Shown here: piece by piece, positions 1 to 9,623 of the stretch
Layout: the number at the start of each line of letters is the position of its first letter
How positions within the stretch are numbered: position 1 is the stretch's first letter
Origin: Imperialibacter roseus
GTDB lineage: Bacteria > Bacteroidota > Bacteroidia > Cytophagales > Cyclobacteriaceae
Direction: 5' to 3'
Assembly: GCF_032999765.1 (NCBI RefSeq)
Contig: NZ_CP136051.1
Location: 968,417-1,032,416, forward strand
Length of the DNA stretch: 64,000 nt
Program-made: the position numbers and the translations under genes
Notes under the pieces: model-generated
What the model saw: only the letters and a program-made list of their open reading frames with translations
Databases searched by the model: none
Told to the model about the DNA's origin: nothing

Positions 1-479
1 CCGGAAGTGTCAATGTATACAGTACAGTTTTCTCTGTTCCAAAAGAAGTAGACTACGGCTTCGTTGAAGTCGTTACCGGAGTCAGGCCGACGGCCGGTTT
101 TGGATTTGATTCTGTCAACAATAGCATCCTTGGCTTTCAGGTTTGGATACCTGGTGTCATTGATCGACTCATGCTTGGCGAATGAGTGGATGCTGAAATA
201 GCCATCGTTAGGGATAACGGTTTCCCATGGCATTTCGAAAATATTCTTGTAGAGCCCTTCCGAATCTTTCAGTTCAAAGCTGCCCATCTCCCAAAGGATG
301 CGGTTGCCGGTGCGGAGATGCAGATTCAGGTACATGCAGTCGTGCAGGGTGCCCTCAGTGACCACATGCATATTGGCTTCTTCAGTTACAGGAAACCCCA
401 GGCTTCTGAGTTCGTTGGCGGCAAAAGGAGGGAGGCCGGGATGGCACTGAACAGTGATCTTTCTTTTAATATTCCACAT
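1..479 (-). CDS. THUMP-domain class I SAM-dependent RNA methyltransferase (RlmL-like), 3' part outside window
   Basis: The minus strand is open from an ATG at 479 to the window edge (159 codons, no stop). The peptide starts MWNIKRKITVQCHPG and includes MGSFELKDSEGLYKN and LKAKDAIVDRIKSK, then GRRPDSG and TVYIDTSG. These match the N-terminal ferredoxin-like and THUMP domains of E. coli RlmL, which has NDTIRNSQYG, MKVKDAIVDA, RPNVDRD and IALDLSG in the same order. Family members methylate a guanine of 23S rRNA; the catalytic Rossmann domain would lie left of the window and is not seen. The start fits because the family begins within about 10 residues of this ATG. Exact target base is inference. 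Confidence 0.85.
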   Translation of the reverse strand, partial: MWNIKRKITVQCHPGLPPFAANELRSLGFPVTEEANMHVVTEGTLHDCMYLNLHLRTGNRILWEMGSFELKDSEGLYKNIFEMPWETVIPNDGYFSIHSFAKHESINDTRYPNLKAKDAIVDRIKSKTGRRPDSGNDFNEAVVYFFWNRENCTVYIDTS

Positions 480-566
480 AAGTGCACAAAGATAGTTATT
501 AAAGTGGGAGAGTTGGAAAGGAAGTTCGAAGAGGGAAGCCAGGAGACCGGGGCCGAGCTGTGCTGC

Positions 567-617
567 GGGCGTCGGCACGGCCAGTCGGCCCAGTGCGTTG
601 AAGCCGTCAGACGCCCG
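567..617. repeat. REP-like palindromic element, copy 1
   Basis: Left arm GGCGTC-GGC-ACGGC and right arm GCCGT-CA-GACGCCC form an imperfect hairpin of about 50 bp. Four more copies occur at 637-688, 735-780, 46928-46981 and 47062-47114. It lies just upstream of the rlmL-like gene start, in DNA without a gene. Confidence 0.75.
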
Positions 618-636
618 GAGGTTAGAGGGAAGCTGG

Positions 637-688
637 CAGGCGTCGGCACGGCGAGTAAGTCTGTGCGATGGAGCCGTCAGACGTCCGG
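637..688. repeat. REP-like palindromic element, copy 2
   Basis: Starts CAGGCGTCGGCACGGC and ends GCCGTCAGACGTCCGG. Same arms as copy 1 with a C-to-T change in the right outer arm; about 20 bp from copy 1 in the same orientation. Confidence 0.75.
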
Positions 689-734
689 GGCAGAAAAACA
701 CTGGAGCGTGATAAAGAGAGACCTGAGTTGAAAG

Positions 735-780
735 CAGGCGTCGGCAGGGCTGTCCCGCCCATGGAGCCGTCAGCCGCCCG
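735..780. repeat. REP-like palindromic element, copy 3
   Basis: Starts CAGGCGTCGGCAGGGC and ends GCCGTCAGCCGCCCG. It is the most diverged of the three local copies, with the inner left stem changed (ACGGC to AGGGC). The stretch 480-940 holds these three copies and no convincing gene. Confidence 0.65.
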
Positions 781-940
781 TAATATCGAATGTATCCTCA
801 AGTCCAGACGATATGTGGAAGCAATAAATCCTGAATTCGCTATCGATGCAGTAAAAAAAGCAAGACAGTTTTGGTGGAGCGCCTAGCCATTTTCCGGAAG
901 GATGCCCTATCTTTGGAGCCCAATAAAAAACAGAGGTATT

Positions 941-1432
941 ATGCGTATTTGGTTTGTTTGCAAGGCGAAGTATCAAAAGGAAGACGACGAAGGTCATTTG
1001 AAAAACACCACAGAAACTTATCTGCTCGATGCGGTGAGTTATACTGAGGCAGAGGCCATCATGTACGAAAAGCTTAGCGAGCGGGTAAGAGGTGAATTTG
1101 TGATCACGAGCCTGACCAAAAGCCGCATCACCGATGTGTTCCTGTACGAAGACGCAGACTTCTGGCACAAATGCAAAATCACCTATTTTGTCACCGATGC
1201 TGACAGTGGTAAAGAGAAGAAGGTAACGAACCTGATGATAGTGACAGCGCACGATGTAAAAGATGCCTACGACCGTATCCATCAGAGCCTGAATAATATG
1301 CTGGTAACCTTCCGTGTGCCGGAAGTAGTGGAAACGTCTATTGTAGAAGTTTTCGCTTATGGACAAGATAATGAGGAGGAAGAAGAGGTTCCTGCTGGTT
1401 TTAAGCCGGTGAGTGAGGTAGAGGAGGATTGA
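941..1432 (+). CDS. DUF4494 family protein
   Basis: A 163-residue protein starting MRIWFVCKAKYQKEDDEG. This fits the DUF4494 family, small Bacteroidetes proteins of unknown function that open with a W-F-x-x-K-x-K-Y strand. It then has YLLDAVSYTEAEA (about residues 28-40) and a second repeat-like half with TAHDVKDAYDRIHQSL. The end is very acidic (DNEEEEEV). An upstream in-frame ATG at 902 exists, but the family-typical start is the ATG at 941. No signal peptide, so it is likely cytoplasmic. Followed 34 bp later by a HicB-like gene on the same strand. Function unknown. Confidence 0.8.
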   Translation: MRIWFVCKAKYQKEDDEGHLKNTTETYLLDAVSYTEAEAIMYEKLSERVRGEFVITSLTKSRITDVFLYEDADFWHKCKITYFVTDADSGKEKKVTNLMIVTAHDVKDAYDRIHQSLNNMLVTFRVPEVVETSIVEVFAYGQDNEEEEEVPAGFKPVSEVEED

Positions 1433-1466
1433 TTACTTTATAATCAAATTGCGTTAACTTTTGGAT

Positions 1467-1631
1467 ATGAAGCTTACCGCAATAATTGAAAAAGCAAAAG
1501 ATGGATGGTTTGTAGGCCAGATAGAAGAAGTTCCAGCCGCTATCAGTCAAGGCAAGACGATTGATGAGGTGAAAAGCAACTTGGTGGATGCGCTTAAGCT
1601 TTTGTGGGATACAAACACAATAAAAAAATGA
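1467..1631 (+). CDS. HicB-like small protein (orphan antitoxin-like)
   Basis: A 54-residue ORF (MKLTAIIEKAKDGWFVGQIE start). It has the HicB fold signature: a beta hairpin with G-W-F-V-G-Q-I-E-E-V-P, then the Q-G-K-T-I-D-E-V-x-x-N-L-x-D-A helix segment. HicB proteins neutralise the HicA mRNA interferase. No HicA partner is present on either side: DUF4494 lies upstream and a bidirectional terminator plus sdhB lie downstream. There is also no C-terminal DNA-binding extension. It may be a solo HicB-like regulator or the survivor of a lost pair. The reading frame is intact. Confidence 0.7.
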   Translation: MKLTAIIEKAKDGWFVGQIEEVPAAISQGKTIDEVKSNLVDALKLLWDTNTIKK

Positions 1632-1640
1632 TAATTCTTT

Positions 1641-1673
1641 AAATAGAAAGGGGCCGAGGCCCCTTTTCTATTT
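1641..1673. terminator. Bidirectional terminator between HicB-like gene and sdhB
   Basis: The arms AAATAGAAAGGGGCC and GGCCCCTTTTCTATTT pair with one bulged T. The stem is GC-rich at the loop and A/T-rich at the base on both strands. It sits between convergent genes and so can serve both. Confidence 0.8.
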
Positions 1674-1686
1674 AAATCAAATATTT

Positions 1687-2436
1687 CTAAACGTTCTCCG
1701 ACGTCAATCTCGCTCCAATAAAATCCCGGTTCATTTTGGCAATGTTGGCCAAAGGAATTTCCTTGGGACACTCAGCTGCACAAGCGCCAGTGTTGGTGCA
1801 GGCGCCAAAGCCTTCGGCATCCATTTGAGCCACCATGTTTTCCACCCTTGTCTTAGCCTCTACCTTGCCTTGCGGAAGCAGTCCCAGGTGAGTCACTTTT
1901 GCTGAAACGAAAAGCATGGCAGATGCATTCTTACAAGCCGCCACACAAGCCCCACAGCCAATGCAGGTAGCCGAATCCATCGCTTCATCAGCTATCTTTC
2001 TTGGAATTGGAATTTCGTTAGCGTCAGGCACACCACCGGTGTTCACGGAAATGTAGCCGCCGGCCTGGATAATCCTGTCAAATGCACTGCGGTCGGTAAC
2101 CAGGTCTTTGATCACGGGGAATGCCTTGGCTCTCCATGGCTCAATCCAAATAGTCTGACCACTTTTGAAGCTGCGCATATGGAGCTGGCAAGTAGTGGTT
2201 TGCTGAGGGCCATGTGGCTTGCCGTTGATGTATAGGCTACACATGCCGCAGATGCCTTCCCTGCAGTCATGATCAAAATGCACTGGCTCCTCGCCCTTTT
2301 CTTCCAGCCCAATGTTCAGCACATCAAGCATTTCAAGAAACGAAGACTCATGCGATATATCTTTCACCTCGTAGGTGACAAACTTGCCTTCGGTATTGCT
2401 ATTTTTCTGTCTCCAGATTTTTAATGTTAAATCCAT
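1687..2436 (-). CDS. sdhB: Succinate dehydrogenase/fumarate reductase iron-sulfur subunit
   Basis: A 249-residue Fe-S subunit of complex II, passing electrons between the flavoprotein and the membrane quinone site. The [2Fe-2S] ligands are in CREGICGMC (C58, C63, C66) plus C83. The C-terminal ferredoxin half has [11 protein letters not shown] (C158, C161, C164, C168) and [12 protein letters not shown] (C213, C219, C223). This is the pattern for [4Fe-4S] and [3Fe-4S] clusters. It is the last gene of a minus-strand operon sdhC-sdhA-sdhB, 38 bp after sdhA. Subunit order and sequence fit the Bacteroidetes/epsilon-type fumarate reductase branch. Direction of the reaction in vivo cannot be read from sequence. 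Confidence 0.97.
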   Translation of the reverse strand: MDLTLKIWRQKNSNTEGKFVTYEVKDISHESSFLEMLDVLNIGLEEKGEEPVHFDHDCREGICGMCSLYINGKPHGPQQTTTCQLHMRSFKSGQTIWIEPWRAKAFPVIKDLVTDRSAFDRIIQAGGYISVNTGGVPDANEIPIPRKIADEAMDSATCIGCGACVAACKNASAMLFVSAKVTHLGLLPQGKVEAKTRVENMVAQMDAEGFGACTNTGACAAECPKEIPLANIAKMNRDFIGARLTSENV

Positions 2437-2474
2437 GCTTAACCTGTTAAAAGTTAATCGTTAATAGTTATCTG

Positions 2475-4406
2475 TTACTTATAGCTGCGTTGCGTTAGCT
2501 TCACATTTTCGAAAACCAAGTCCTCTTTGTGCAAAGTGGCCTTTCCCGGGCCATTGTATTCCCAGGCAGCTACATAAGAGTAGTTTTCATCGTCTCTTTT
2601 GGCTTCTCCTTCTTCAGTTTGGTATTCTTCTCTAAAGTGTCCGCCACAAGATTCGTTGCGATTCAGTGCATCGTCTATCATCAGCTCGCCAAGCTCCAGG
2701 AAGTCAGCCACTCTGTTGGCCTTTTCCAGCGACATGTTCAGCTCGTCGCTTGTGCCCACTACCTTCACATCCTTCCAGAATTCATCTCTCAGTTCCTGCA
2801 CCATTTTCTTGGCCTTCTTCAAGCCTTCGGCAGTTCTCGACATCCCGCAATAATCCCACATGATGTGGCCAAGCTCCTTATGGAACTGATCCACGGGCTT
2901 CTTGCCATTAATGGAAAGAAGTTTTTCTATCTGGCTTTTGACACCAGCTTCAGCCTCTTTGAATGCTGGGTGATCTGTTGATATTTTGTCAGCAGGGTTT
3001 TGCGCCAGGTAGTCGCCCAACGTATAGGGAATCACAAAGTACCCGTCGGCAAGGCCCTGCATTAGTGCCGAAGCGCCAAGTCTGTTGGCGCCGTGATCTG
3101 AGAAGTTGGCTTCCCCAAGTGCGTAAAGACCAGGTACGTTTGTCTGAAGATTATAGTCTACCCAAAGGCCACCCATTGTATAGTGTACCGCCGGGTAAAT
3201 CATCATCGGTGTTTTGTAAGGGTTCTCTCCTACAATCTGCTCATACATATCGAAGAGGTTGCCATATTTTGCCCGGATGGTATCTTCTCCGTCTCTTTTT
3301 ATTGCATCAGCAAAGTCCAGATACACTGCAAGACCGGTCGATCCTACGCCTTTGCCATCATCACACACATCTTTTGCATTTCTTGAGGCGACGTCACGGG
3401 GAACCAGGTTACCAAATGACGGATATTTTCTTTCTAAGTAGTAGTCACGATCCGCTTCAGCAATGTCGGCAGGTTTTACTTGTCCTTTTCTCACCTTCTC
3501 TGCTGTTGCCTTGTCCTTCGGCACCCACACACGACCGTCGTTGCGGAGCGACTCAGACATCAGCGTAAGCTTCGACTGGAAGTCACCGTGAACAGGAATG
3601 CAGGTAGGGTGTATCTGCGTGAAACAAGGGTTAGCGAACAAAGCACCTTTTCTGTGTGCTCTCCAGGCTGCCGTTACATTGGAGCCCATGGCGTTGGTAG
3701 AAAGGAAGAAGACGTTGCCATAGCCACCTGTGCAAAGCAATACTGCATGGGCGCTGTGTGACTCTATTTCGCCTGTAATGAGGTTCCGTGCTACAATACC
3801 ACGTGCCTTACCATCTACCATTACCAGATCAAGCATCTCCGTGCGTGGATACATCTTCACTTTGCCGTTGGCTACCTGGCGGCTCAGTGCGCTGTAGGCA
3901 CCCAGCAACAGCTGCTGGCCTGTCTGGCCTTTAGCATAGAAGGTACGTGATACCTGAGCGCCACCAAATGAACGGTTGGCCAGGAGCCCGCCATAGTCAC
4001 GGGCGAATGGAACGCCCTGGGCTACGCACTGGTCGATGATGTTGACACTCACTTCAGCAAGCCTGTGAACATTGCCTTCACGGCTTCGGTAGTCACCGCC
4101 TTTAATGGTGTCGTAGAAAAGCCGGAATACGCTGTCACCATCATTTTGATAGTTTTTGGCGGCATTGATACCACCCTGGGCAGCGATACTATGAGCCCTC
4201 CTTGGGCTATCCTGAAAGCAAAAGGACTTCACATTGTAGCCGAGCTCTGCCAGAGAGGCGGCAGCTGAGGCACCAGCCAGGCCGGTGCCTACCACAATCA
4301 CGTCATATTTACGCTTGTTGGCAGGGTTAACCAGCTTCACGTTGAATTTATGTTTGGTCCATTTCTCAGCCAGTGGGCCTGCAGGTATTTTGGAATCTAG
4401 CTTCAT
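2475..4406 (-). CDS. sdhA: Succinate dehydrogenase/fumarate reductase flavoprotein subunit
   Basis: A 643-residue FAD subunit catalysing succinate-fumarate interconversion. A dinucleotide-binding [11 protein letters not shown] lies at about residues 40-50. The conserved [15 protein letters not shown] follows at about 71-85 and includes the His expected to carry FAD covalently. Active-site segments include CTGGYGN, HPTCIP and MGGLWVDYN, and the capping [20 protein letters not shown] is present. Length is normal for the Bacteroidetes form. It lies 13 bp after sdhC and 38 bp before sdhB, so one transcript is likely. Nothing is missing. Confidence 0.97.
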   Translation of the reverse strand: MKLDSKIPAGPLAEKWTKHKFNVKLVNPANKRKYDVIVVGTGLAGASAAASLAELGYNVKSFCFQDSPRRAHSIAAQGGINAAKNYQNDGDSVFRLFYDTIKGGDYRSREGNVHRLAEVSVNIIDQCVAQGVPFARDYGGLLANRSFGGAQVSRTFYAKGQTGQQLLLGAYSALSRQVANGKVKMYPRTEMLDLVMVDGKARGIVARNLITGEIESHSAHAVLLCTGGYGNVFFLSTNAMGSNVTAAWRAHRKGALFANPCFTQIHPTCIPVHGDFQSKLTLMSESLRNDGRVWVPKDKATAEKVRKGQVKPADIAEADRDYYLERKYPSFGNLVPRDVASRNAKDVCDDGKGVGSTGLAVYLDFADAIKRDGEDTIRAKYGNLFDMYEQIVGENPYKTPMMIYPAVHYTMGGLWVDYNLQTNVPGLYALGEANFSDHGANRLGASALMQGLADGYFVIPYTLGDYLAQNPADKISTDHPAFKEAEAGVKSQIEKLLSINGKKPVDQFHKELGHIMWDYCGMSRTAEGLKKAKKMVQELRDEFWKDVKVVGTSDELNMSLEKANRVADFLELGELMIDDALNRNESCGGHFREEYQTEEGEAKRDDENYSYVAAWEYNGPGKATLHKEDLVFENVKLTQRSYK

Positions 4407-4419
4407 ATATCGATGATGA

Positions 4420-5106
4420 TTAACCTAAACTCTTGATGTAAATAAGGATTGGGATAATGGCAAACATGGCCGGAACGATAATGGCATAGCCTTTACCGAT
4501 CGCCTTAATAGCCGGAGTATATTTAACGTGATTGAGCCCCAGTGTTTGAAATGCACTGGCGAATCCGTGAGACAGGTGAAAGCCTACGAAGAACATGCTC
4601 ACCACGTATACTGCTGCATACCATACATTGCTGTAAGCCGCTTTCACGACCAGAAACACATTAGGCATTGTTTCGCCGTCATAAGTGACCATGGGAATGC
4701 TGTCGTTTTTGAATTCCCACCAAAAGCCTTTCAAGTGAATCACCAGAAAAACCAAAATCAGTGTACCCAGGATGCCCATGTTGCGGGATGTCCATGGACT
4801 GTTGGTGCTGGCAGCAGAATAACCATATTTAACTGGTCTGGCTGTCTTATTAATTCTTGAAAGCCAAATGGAGTAAATGACGTGAAGTACAATAAAGGCA
4901 AAGTTGAATTTGGACACCAATTGGATAAAAGGATTATGCGCCATAGTATGTGCATAGATATTGAACGCCTGCCCTTCATCGTTTAAAATTAACTGGAGAT
5001 TGCCGGCAAGGTGCACAGTGAGGAACAGAATGAGGAAAAGCCCGGTAAGCGCCATGAGGAGCTTTCGAAAAATGCTGCTTTTTAGTGAATCAGTTAACCA
5101 ACTCAT
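4420..5106 (-). CDS. sdhC: Succinate dehydrogenase cytochrome b subunit
   Basis: A 228-residue integral membrane subunit with about five hydrophobic helices. His residues suited to haem ligation lie in [41 protein letters not shown] and [15 protein letters not shown]. This is the single-polypeptide di-haem b558-type anchor found in Bacteroidetes. It anchors SdhAB to the membrane and reacts with menaquinone (family knowledge). It is the first gene of the operon. A consensus promoter lies 41 bp upstream (5147-5177), and the start ATG at 5106 is consistent with it. Confidence 0.95.
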   Translation of the reverse strand: MSWLTDSLKSSIFRKLLMALTGLFLILFLTVHLAGNLQLILNDEGQAFNIYAHTMAHNPFIQLVSKFNFAFIVLHVIYSIWLSRINKTARPVKYGYSAASTNSPWTSRNMGILGTLILVFLVIHLKGFWWEFKNDSIPMVTYDGETMPNVFLVVKAAYSNVWYAAVYVVSMFFVGFHLSHGFASAFQTLGLNHVKYTPAIKAIGKGYAIIVPAMFAIIPILIYIKSLG

Positions 5107-5146
5107 ATGTTTTTTGTGTTACACAAACGTTTTAAATAGAACCTGC

Positions 5147-5177
5147 CAAAGGTAATTCCCGAGCGGCACTTTACCAA
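5147..5177 (-). promoter_or_regulatory. Bacteroidetes-type promoter for sdhCAB
   Basis: On the minus strand, TTG (5175-5177) is followed after exactly 20 nt by TACCTTTG (5147-5154). This matches the Bacteroidetes consensus TTG-N19-21-TAnnTTTG. It lies about 40 bp upstream of the sdhC start. Confidence 0.75.
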
Positions 5178-5306
5178 TCCGCCTGTCCTATTTTGAACGC
5201 TTCTAAACTCTCTCATTGGGGAATTTTCTTTGACTGTTGTTTAATATTTGACTATGTGACGTACAACCGGCCGTGAAATGAAATTGTTTTATCCAAAATA
5301 GACCCC

Positions 5307-6710
5307 ATGAAATTCATCGTTTGCCTTGTCATTTTCCTGATAACCTTGTTTAATGGTATGTTAGCGAGCCACATCAGAGGTGGGTACATCAGGGTGGTGT
5401 CGGGTAACGGCTCATTGACTTATAAGTTTGAGGTGATTGGATTTACCGACACAGGCTCTTCTGTGGGTTTTGGTGGAGGGGAGCTGGATTTTGGGGATGG
5501 GACGATTATTAGCCTTGAAGGCGGTGATGCTACCCACGAAACTATTTTGCTGGGTAATGAAACTTCACTTACCAAATACACTATCAGCCATACCTACCAG
5601 GCACCAGGCGCTTACACAGTCAGGGTTAAAGAATTTTTCCGCAATGCCAGCGTGATAAATATGGAAAATTCAGTCGAAACGCCCTTTTTCGTTTCTACAC
5701 AAGTGATCGTCGATCCTTTCTTTGGCGCCAATTCTACTCCGGAGTTGGGTGTTTTTCCAGCTGTTTTTTCGAGAGCTGGAAGTCGTTTTTTCAGTGCCGT
5801 TGGTAGCAAAGACGAGCAGGGTGATAGCCTTGTCTATAGTTTGGCTGTTCCTTTGCGAGATTTTGCTGAGGAGGTATATAGCTACCGATGGCCAAATGAT
5901 ATTTCATTTTATGCTGGAGAAAACCGTGGCGAAACACCTGTTTTAAAGCTCGACAAGCTTAGTGGCCAACTGACCTGGGACACACCTGAACTTGCCGGAG
6001 AGTTTGGCATGGCTTACAAGGTCATCGAATACAGAAAAGTTGACGGTGAAGTCCACAAGTTGAGCGAAACCACGGTTGACTTACAAATTATTAACGTAGA
6101 AAGTGACATGCTGCCACCCAATATCGATTTTGACTATCAGGTTGTATCGAATGGGCGGATCGATTTTATAGTTGGTTATGAAACATTGGCTGCTGATTCG
6201 CTCGAATGGAGCTTTTACTCTAGTGGTTTATTAAACTGGGATGGAGCGGATATAAATGGACATCAGCTTACAGATACCATTGCCGGGGGCGCTGGTTTCA
6301 ATGGGTTTGTGGCATTGCCTCAGTCTGCTGCTAAACCCATCTATTTTGTGCTGGCGGCTCGCAGCTTAAACAGACTCAATCCTTTTAAAACTGTTAAATC
6401 GTTTGCTGTTAATCCAACCGGCGAAGAATATGTGATTAATGCCGTTGGTCATCCGAAGGAAGCTGTCATTTTACGTACGTATCCCAATCCTGTAGCTGGC
6501 ACCATGACCATTCAATTTCCAGAGCTAAATGAAGTGAAAGTGCAGGAAATAGAGCTTATTAACGCCGCCGGGCAAAGTATTTTAAAAACCGGCATTCCCA
6601 TTAATGGTAATTTGGCTACCTTGAACACTGAAGACCTACCTGGAGGAATTTATTTGCTTCGCACCTCTCTGGGCCAGCAAATTTATTATTCGAGATTTAT
6701 AAAAGAGTAA
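5307..6710 (+). CDS. Secreted PKD-like protein with type A T9SS sorting domain
   Basis: A 467-residue exported protein. A signal peptide (about residues 1-20) ends in a hydrophobic run before SHIRGGYIRV. The N-terminal module to about residue 260 contains LDFGDGTI, SHTYQAPGAYTVRVKEF and DEQGDSLVYSLAVP, which resemble PKD/cadherin-like beta-sandwich strands. The last ~75 residues (TYPNPVAGTMTIQF ... GIYLLRTSLGQQ ... FIKE) are a type A T9SS sorting domain, so it is probably surface-attached or secreted. The N-terminal module is shared with the next two secreted proteins (6786-9623 and 10127-12922), but those end in CHU_C. Binding partner or substrate unknown. Confidence 0.85.
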   Translation: MKFIVCLVIFLITLFNGMLASHIRGGYIRVVSGNGSLTYKFEVIGFTDTGSSVGFGGGELDFGDGTIISLEGGDATHETILLGNETSLTKYTISHTYQAPGAYTVRVKEFFRNASVINMENSVETPFFVSTQVIVDPFFGANSTPELGVFPAVFSRAGSRFFSAVGSKDEQGDSLVYSLAVPLRDFAEEVYSYRWPNDISFYAGENRGETPVLKLDKLSGQLTWDTPELAGEFGMAYKVIEYRKVDGEVHKLSETTVDLQIINVESDMLPPNIDFDYQVVSNGRIDFIVGYETLAADSLEWSFYSSGLLNWDGADINGHQLTDTIAGGAGFNGFVALPQSAAKPIYFVLAARSLNRLNPFKTVKSFAVNPTGEEYVINAVGHPKEAVILRTYPNPVAGTMTIQFPELNEVKVQEIELINAAGQSILKTGIPINGNLATLNTEDLPGGIYLLRTSLGQQIYYSRFIKE

Positions 6711-6785
6711 TACAAAAAAATACTTGCAACCGTTTAGATGAAACAAGTGTTTACTTGGTTGATAGAAACCCGTCGACAACAACCT

Positions 6786-9623
6786 ATGTTGAAAAAGTTA
6801 ATACTGACGCTGAGTGCAGGGCTGATCTTTCTTCTGTCGTCCACTTCAAATGTATCTGCCACCCACATCAGGGCCGGTGAGATTATCGCCCGCAGAATCT
6901 CCAATTCCAGCCTCGAGTTCGAATTTTCAATCATTGGATATACAGATACCGGTTCGACGGTGAAATTTGGCGGGGGTGATATTGATTTTGGTGATGGAAC
7001 GGTGCTGAATGTTGAGTCGGAAGCCGACCCTGTTGTCACCATCAATTTGGGTGACGAAGTAGCCTCAAATGTTTTTACCATTCGCCATACTTACCAGGCC
7101 CCTGGCGTATATACTGTCCGGTTCAGAGAGTTTTACAGAAACGCCGGCGTAGTTAACATGGCTAATAGTGTTGAAACTCCATTTTACACTGAGACGCAGC
7201 TGATTATTGACCCTTTTTATGGCCTCAACAACACGCCTGTGCTGCTGGTGCCGCCAGTCGACAGGGGCGCAGTTGGTGCCACCTTCATCCACAACCCTGG
7301 TGCTTATGACCCCGATGGAGATAGTCTTTCCTACAGGATCTCAGTGCCCAAAAGGAATTATAACGATACAGTATTTGACTACAGAAGCCCCATTGATCCT
7401 AAGTTTTATACCAAAGTAGATTACGCAACAGCCAACCAAAATCAAGACGGGCCTCCTACCTTTTCACTCGACCCCGTTTCGGGCAACCTTGTTTGGGATG
7501 CGCCTGGTTTGAGAGGTGAATACAACGTTGCCTTTATTGTGGAAGAATGGCGAAATGTGCTGGGAACCTGGGTAAAACTGGGGTATGTGACCAGAGATAT
7601 GCAGATTATCATCGAAGATTCTGAGAATGAGCGTCCTGAAATTATAGTACCAGAAGACATATGTGTGGAAGCAGGAACGCTGATAGATGAAGACATTTTT
7701 GCTACCGACCCTGAAGGGCTACCTGTTATCATGGAGGCGTTCGGTGGTCCTTTTGAATTCCTGGGCTCTCCAGCTACTTTTTCTCCGTCTCCACCAGACT
7801 ATCAGCCGTCGCCAGGAACGCTGAATTTTACATGGCAAACAGTGTGTGGACATGTGCGTGAAAGGCCTTATGAAGTGCAGTTCAAGGTGGTGGATACTCA
7901 CCCACCGCCAAACGCAGGGCCGAAGCTTGTGGATTTCAAAACCTGGAACATTACTGTGGTGGCACCGGCTCCTACCGGTTTAACTGCAACTATAAAATCT
8001 GACAAGGTCATAGAACTTGAATGGGATGCTTACGAATGCGCCAATGCTGAGTATATACAGATATGGCGACGGGTTGATAGCTACGACTTTACCCCGATTG
8101 ACTGCGAAGTAGGCATGCCTGACTATGCTGGCTACGAGCTGATTGATGTGGTGGACGACGGTGCCCGCTCGTACACCGATGACAACAAAGGCCAAAGACT
8201 CGATGTGGCGGCCAACTACTGTTACAGGCTGGTGGCTGTGTTTCCTACTCCGGGCGGTGGTGTCTCTTATGCATCAGTAGAGGCTTGTGGTATTCTTGAA
8301 ATAAACGCCCCGGTCATTACTAATGTGGATGTGAAGACGACGTCCGTAGATGCAGGCGAAATAGAGGTCAGGTGGAGTCCACCGATAGAAATTGACCAGG
8401 CAAGTTTTCCACCGCCTTATAATTATGAATTGTTCAGAGCAGAAGAACTTCAGGGCGAAAAGAACATGATTAGCCTTGGAGTGATTGCTGACGACACAGT
8501 GTTTTTGGATAATGGGCTGAACACCAGGGATGTAACCTACAATTACAGGGTTCATCTGGTGGATACCCAGGGGGGAGTGATCGATACTTCCGGCGTAGCT
8601 TCTCAGGTGAGGCTGGAGCTAAAGCCGTTGTTGCAGTCTATTGAGTTGACATGGGATGCGAATGTGCCCTGGTCGAACAATACCCAGGATTATCCGATCC
8701 ATTACATTTACCGCAACAGGGTAGATGAGAATGATCCAGGCCTGCTTGTTCAGATTGCCTCTGTGGACGTCAACGAAGAGGGCTTCTACTTTTGGGACGA
8801 TGGTTCGTTCAATGGAGTGCCGTTAAACGAAAACCTGGAGTATTGCTATTATGTTACTACGCAGGGCTCTTATGGAAACGTCGCTCTGGCTGAGCCGCTG
8901 ATCAATAATTCGCAAATTATATGTGGGCAACCGAACGATAAGACGCCGCCTTGCGGCCCTGTAAACTTTGTGCTTGACGAAAGCTTCGGCTGTGACGCAG
9001 TGCTTCAAAGCCAATCCTGCGATTTCAGTGCTTTTAGCAACAAGTTGAGTTGGGAAAAGGACCCTTCTGATGGATGTGAGGACGACGTAAGAAGTTTCAA
9101 TATCTATTTTAGTGAAACTGGCGCTGAAGGCTCCTTTAACCTGATTGATAACGTTATTACTTCTACCTATCGTCACGTTGATTTGACTTCGTTTAAAGGA
9201 TGTTATAAAATCTCGGCTGTAGACCGTTCCGGCAATGAAAGTGAGTTGAGTGAGGCCGTTTGCAACGACAATTGCCCATATTTTGAACTGCCAAATGTAT
9301 TTACCCCCAATGGCGACGGCAGGAATGATGTGTTCAGGCCTTTCTATGACGACGGAACAATCACAGGTTTCGACAGGGCGAAATGTATTCGATTCGTTGA
9401 TGCCGTGGTATTTACCGTGTTCGACAGGACAGGTAACGCCATCTACAACTTCACTTCTGCGGGCGTAGAGAACAGTATTTTGATTGATTGGGATGGCCGT
9501 ACCAACGAGGGCTCGGAACTTCCATCTGGTGTTTATTTTTACACAGCAGACGTTACGTTTGATGTGCTTGACCCCAAGCAAATGAACAAACAATACAAGG
9601 GATGGGTGCAGATCATGAAATAG
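6786..9623 (+). CDS. Large secreted protein with Fn3-like repeats and CHU_C (type B) T9SS domain
   Basis: About 945 residues. The signal peptide begins at MLKKLILTLSAGLIFLLSS; an upstream in-frame ATG at 6738 would add 16 charged residues before it, so 6786 is preferred. The N-terminal module (THIRAGEIIARRIS, IDFGDGTVLNV, HTYQAPGVYTVRF) is shared with the gene before and after. It continues with EDICVEAGTL repeats and several Fn3-like segments with Cys pairs. It closes with YFELPNVFTPNGDGRNDVF and LPSGVYFYTADV, the gliding-motility-associated C-terminal (CHU_C) domain. Likely a cell-surface adhesin or matrix protein exported by T9SS (inference). The DUF393 gene overlaps its 3' end by 22 bp. 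Confidence 0.85.
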   Translation: MLKKLILTLSAGLIFLLSSTSNVSATHIRAGEIIARRISNSSLEFEFSIIGYTDTGSTVKFGGGDIDFGDGTVLNVESEADPVVTINLGDEVASNVFTIRHTYQAPGVYTVRFREFYRNAGVVNMANSVETPFYTETQLIIDPFYGLNNTPVLLVPPVDRGAVGATFIHNPGAYDPDGDSLSYRISVPKRNYNDTVFDYRSPIDPKFYTKVDYATANQNQDGPPTFSLDPVSGNLVWDAPGLRGEYNVAFIVEEWRNVLGTWVKLGYVTRDMQIIIEDSENERPEIIVPEDICVEAGTLIDEDIFATDPEGLPVIMEAFGGPFEFLGSPATFSPSPPDYQPSPGTLNFTWQTVCGHVRERPYEVQFKVVDTHPPPNAGPKLVDFKTWNITVVAPAPTGLTATIKSDKVIELEWDAYECANAEYIQIWRRVDSYDFTPIDCEVGMPDYAGYELIDVVDDGARSYTDDNKGQRLDVAANYCYRLVAVFPTPGGGVSYASVEACGILEINAPVITNVDVKTTSVDAGEIEVRWSPPIEIDQASFPPPYNYELFRAEELQGEKNMISLGVIADDTVFLDNGLNTRDVTYNYRVHLVDTQGGVIDTSGVASQVRLELKPLLQSIELTWDANVPWSNNTQDYPIHYIYRNRVDENDPGLLVQIASVDVNEEGFYFWDDGSFNGVPLNENLEYCYYVTTQGSYGNVALAEPLINNSQIICGQPNDKTPPCGPVNFVLDESFGCDAVLQSQSCDFSAFSNKLSWEKDPSDGCEDDVRSFNIYFSETGAEGSFNLIDNVITSTYRHVDLTSFKGCYKISAVDRSGNESELSEAVCNDNCPYFELPNVFTPNGDGRNDVFRPFYDDGTITGFDRAKCIRFVDAVVFTVFDRTGNAIYNFTSAGVENSILIDWDGRTNEGSELPSGVYFYTADVTFDVLDPKQMNKQYKGWVQIMK

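Noticed and set aside
186..731. A 181-codon plus-strand frame at the left edge.
   Set aside because: It is antisense to the RlmL-like gene and runs on through REP-like repeats.
770..1366. A 198-codon minus-strand frame.
   Set aside because: Antisense to DUF4494 and starts in a REP-like copy; composition is shadow-like.
8823..9593. A 256-codon minus-strand frame.
   Set aside because: Antisense to the CHU_C end of a well-supported secreted protein; no recognisable domains.
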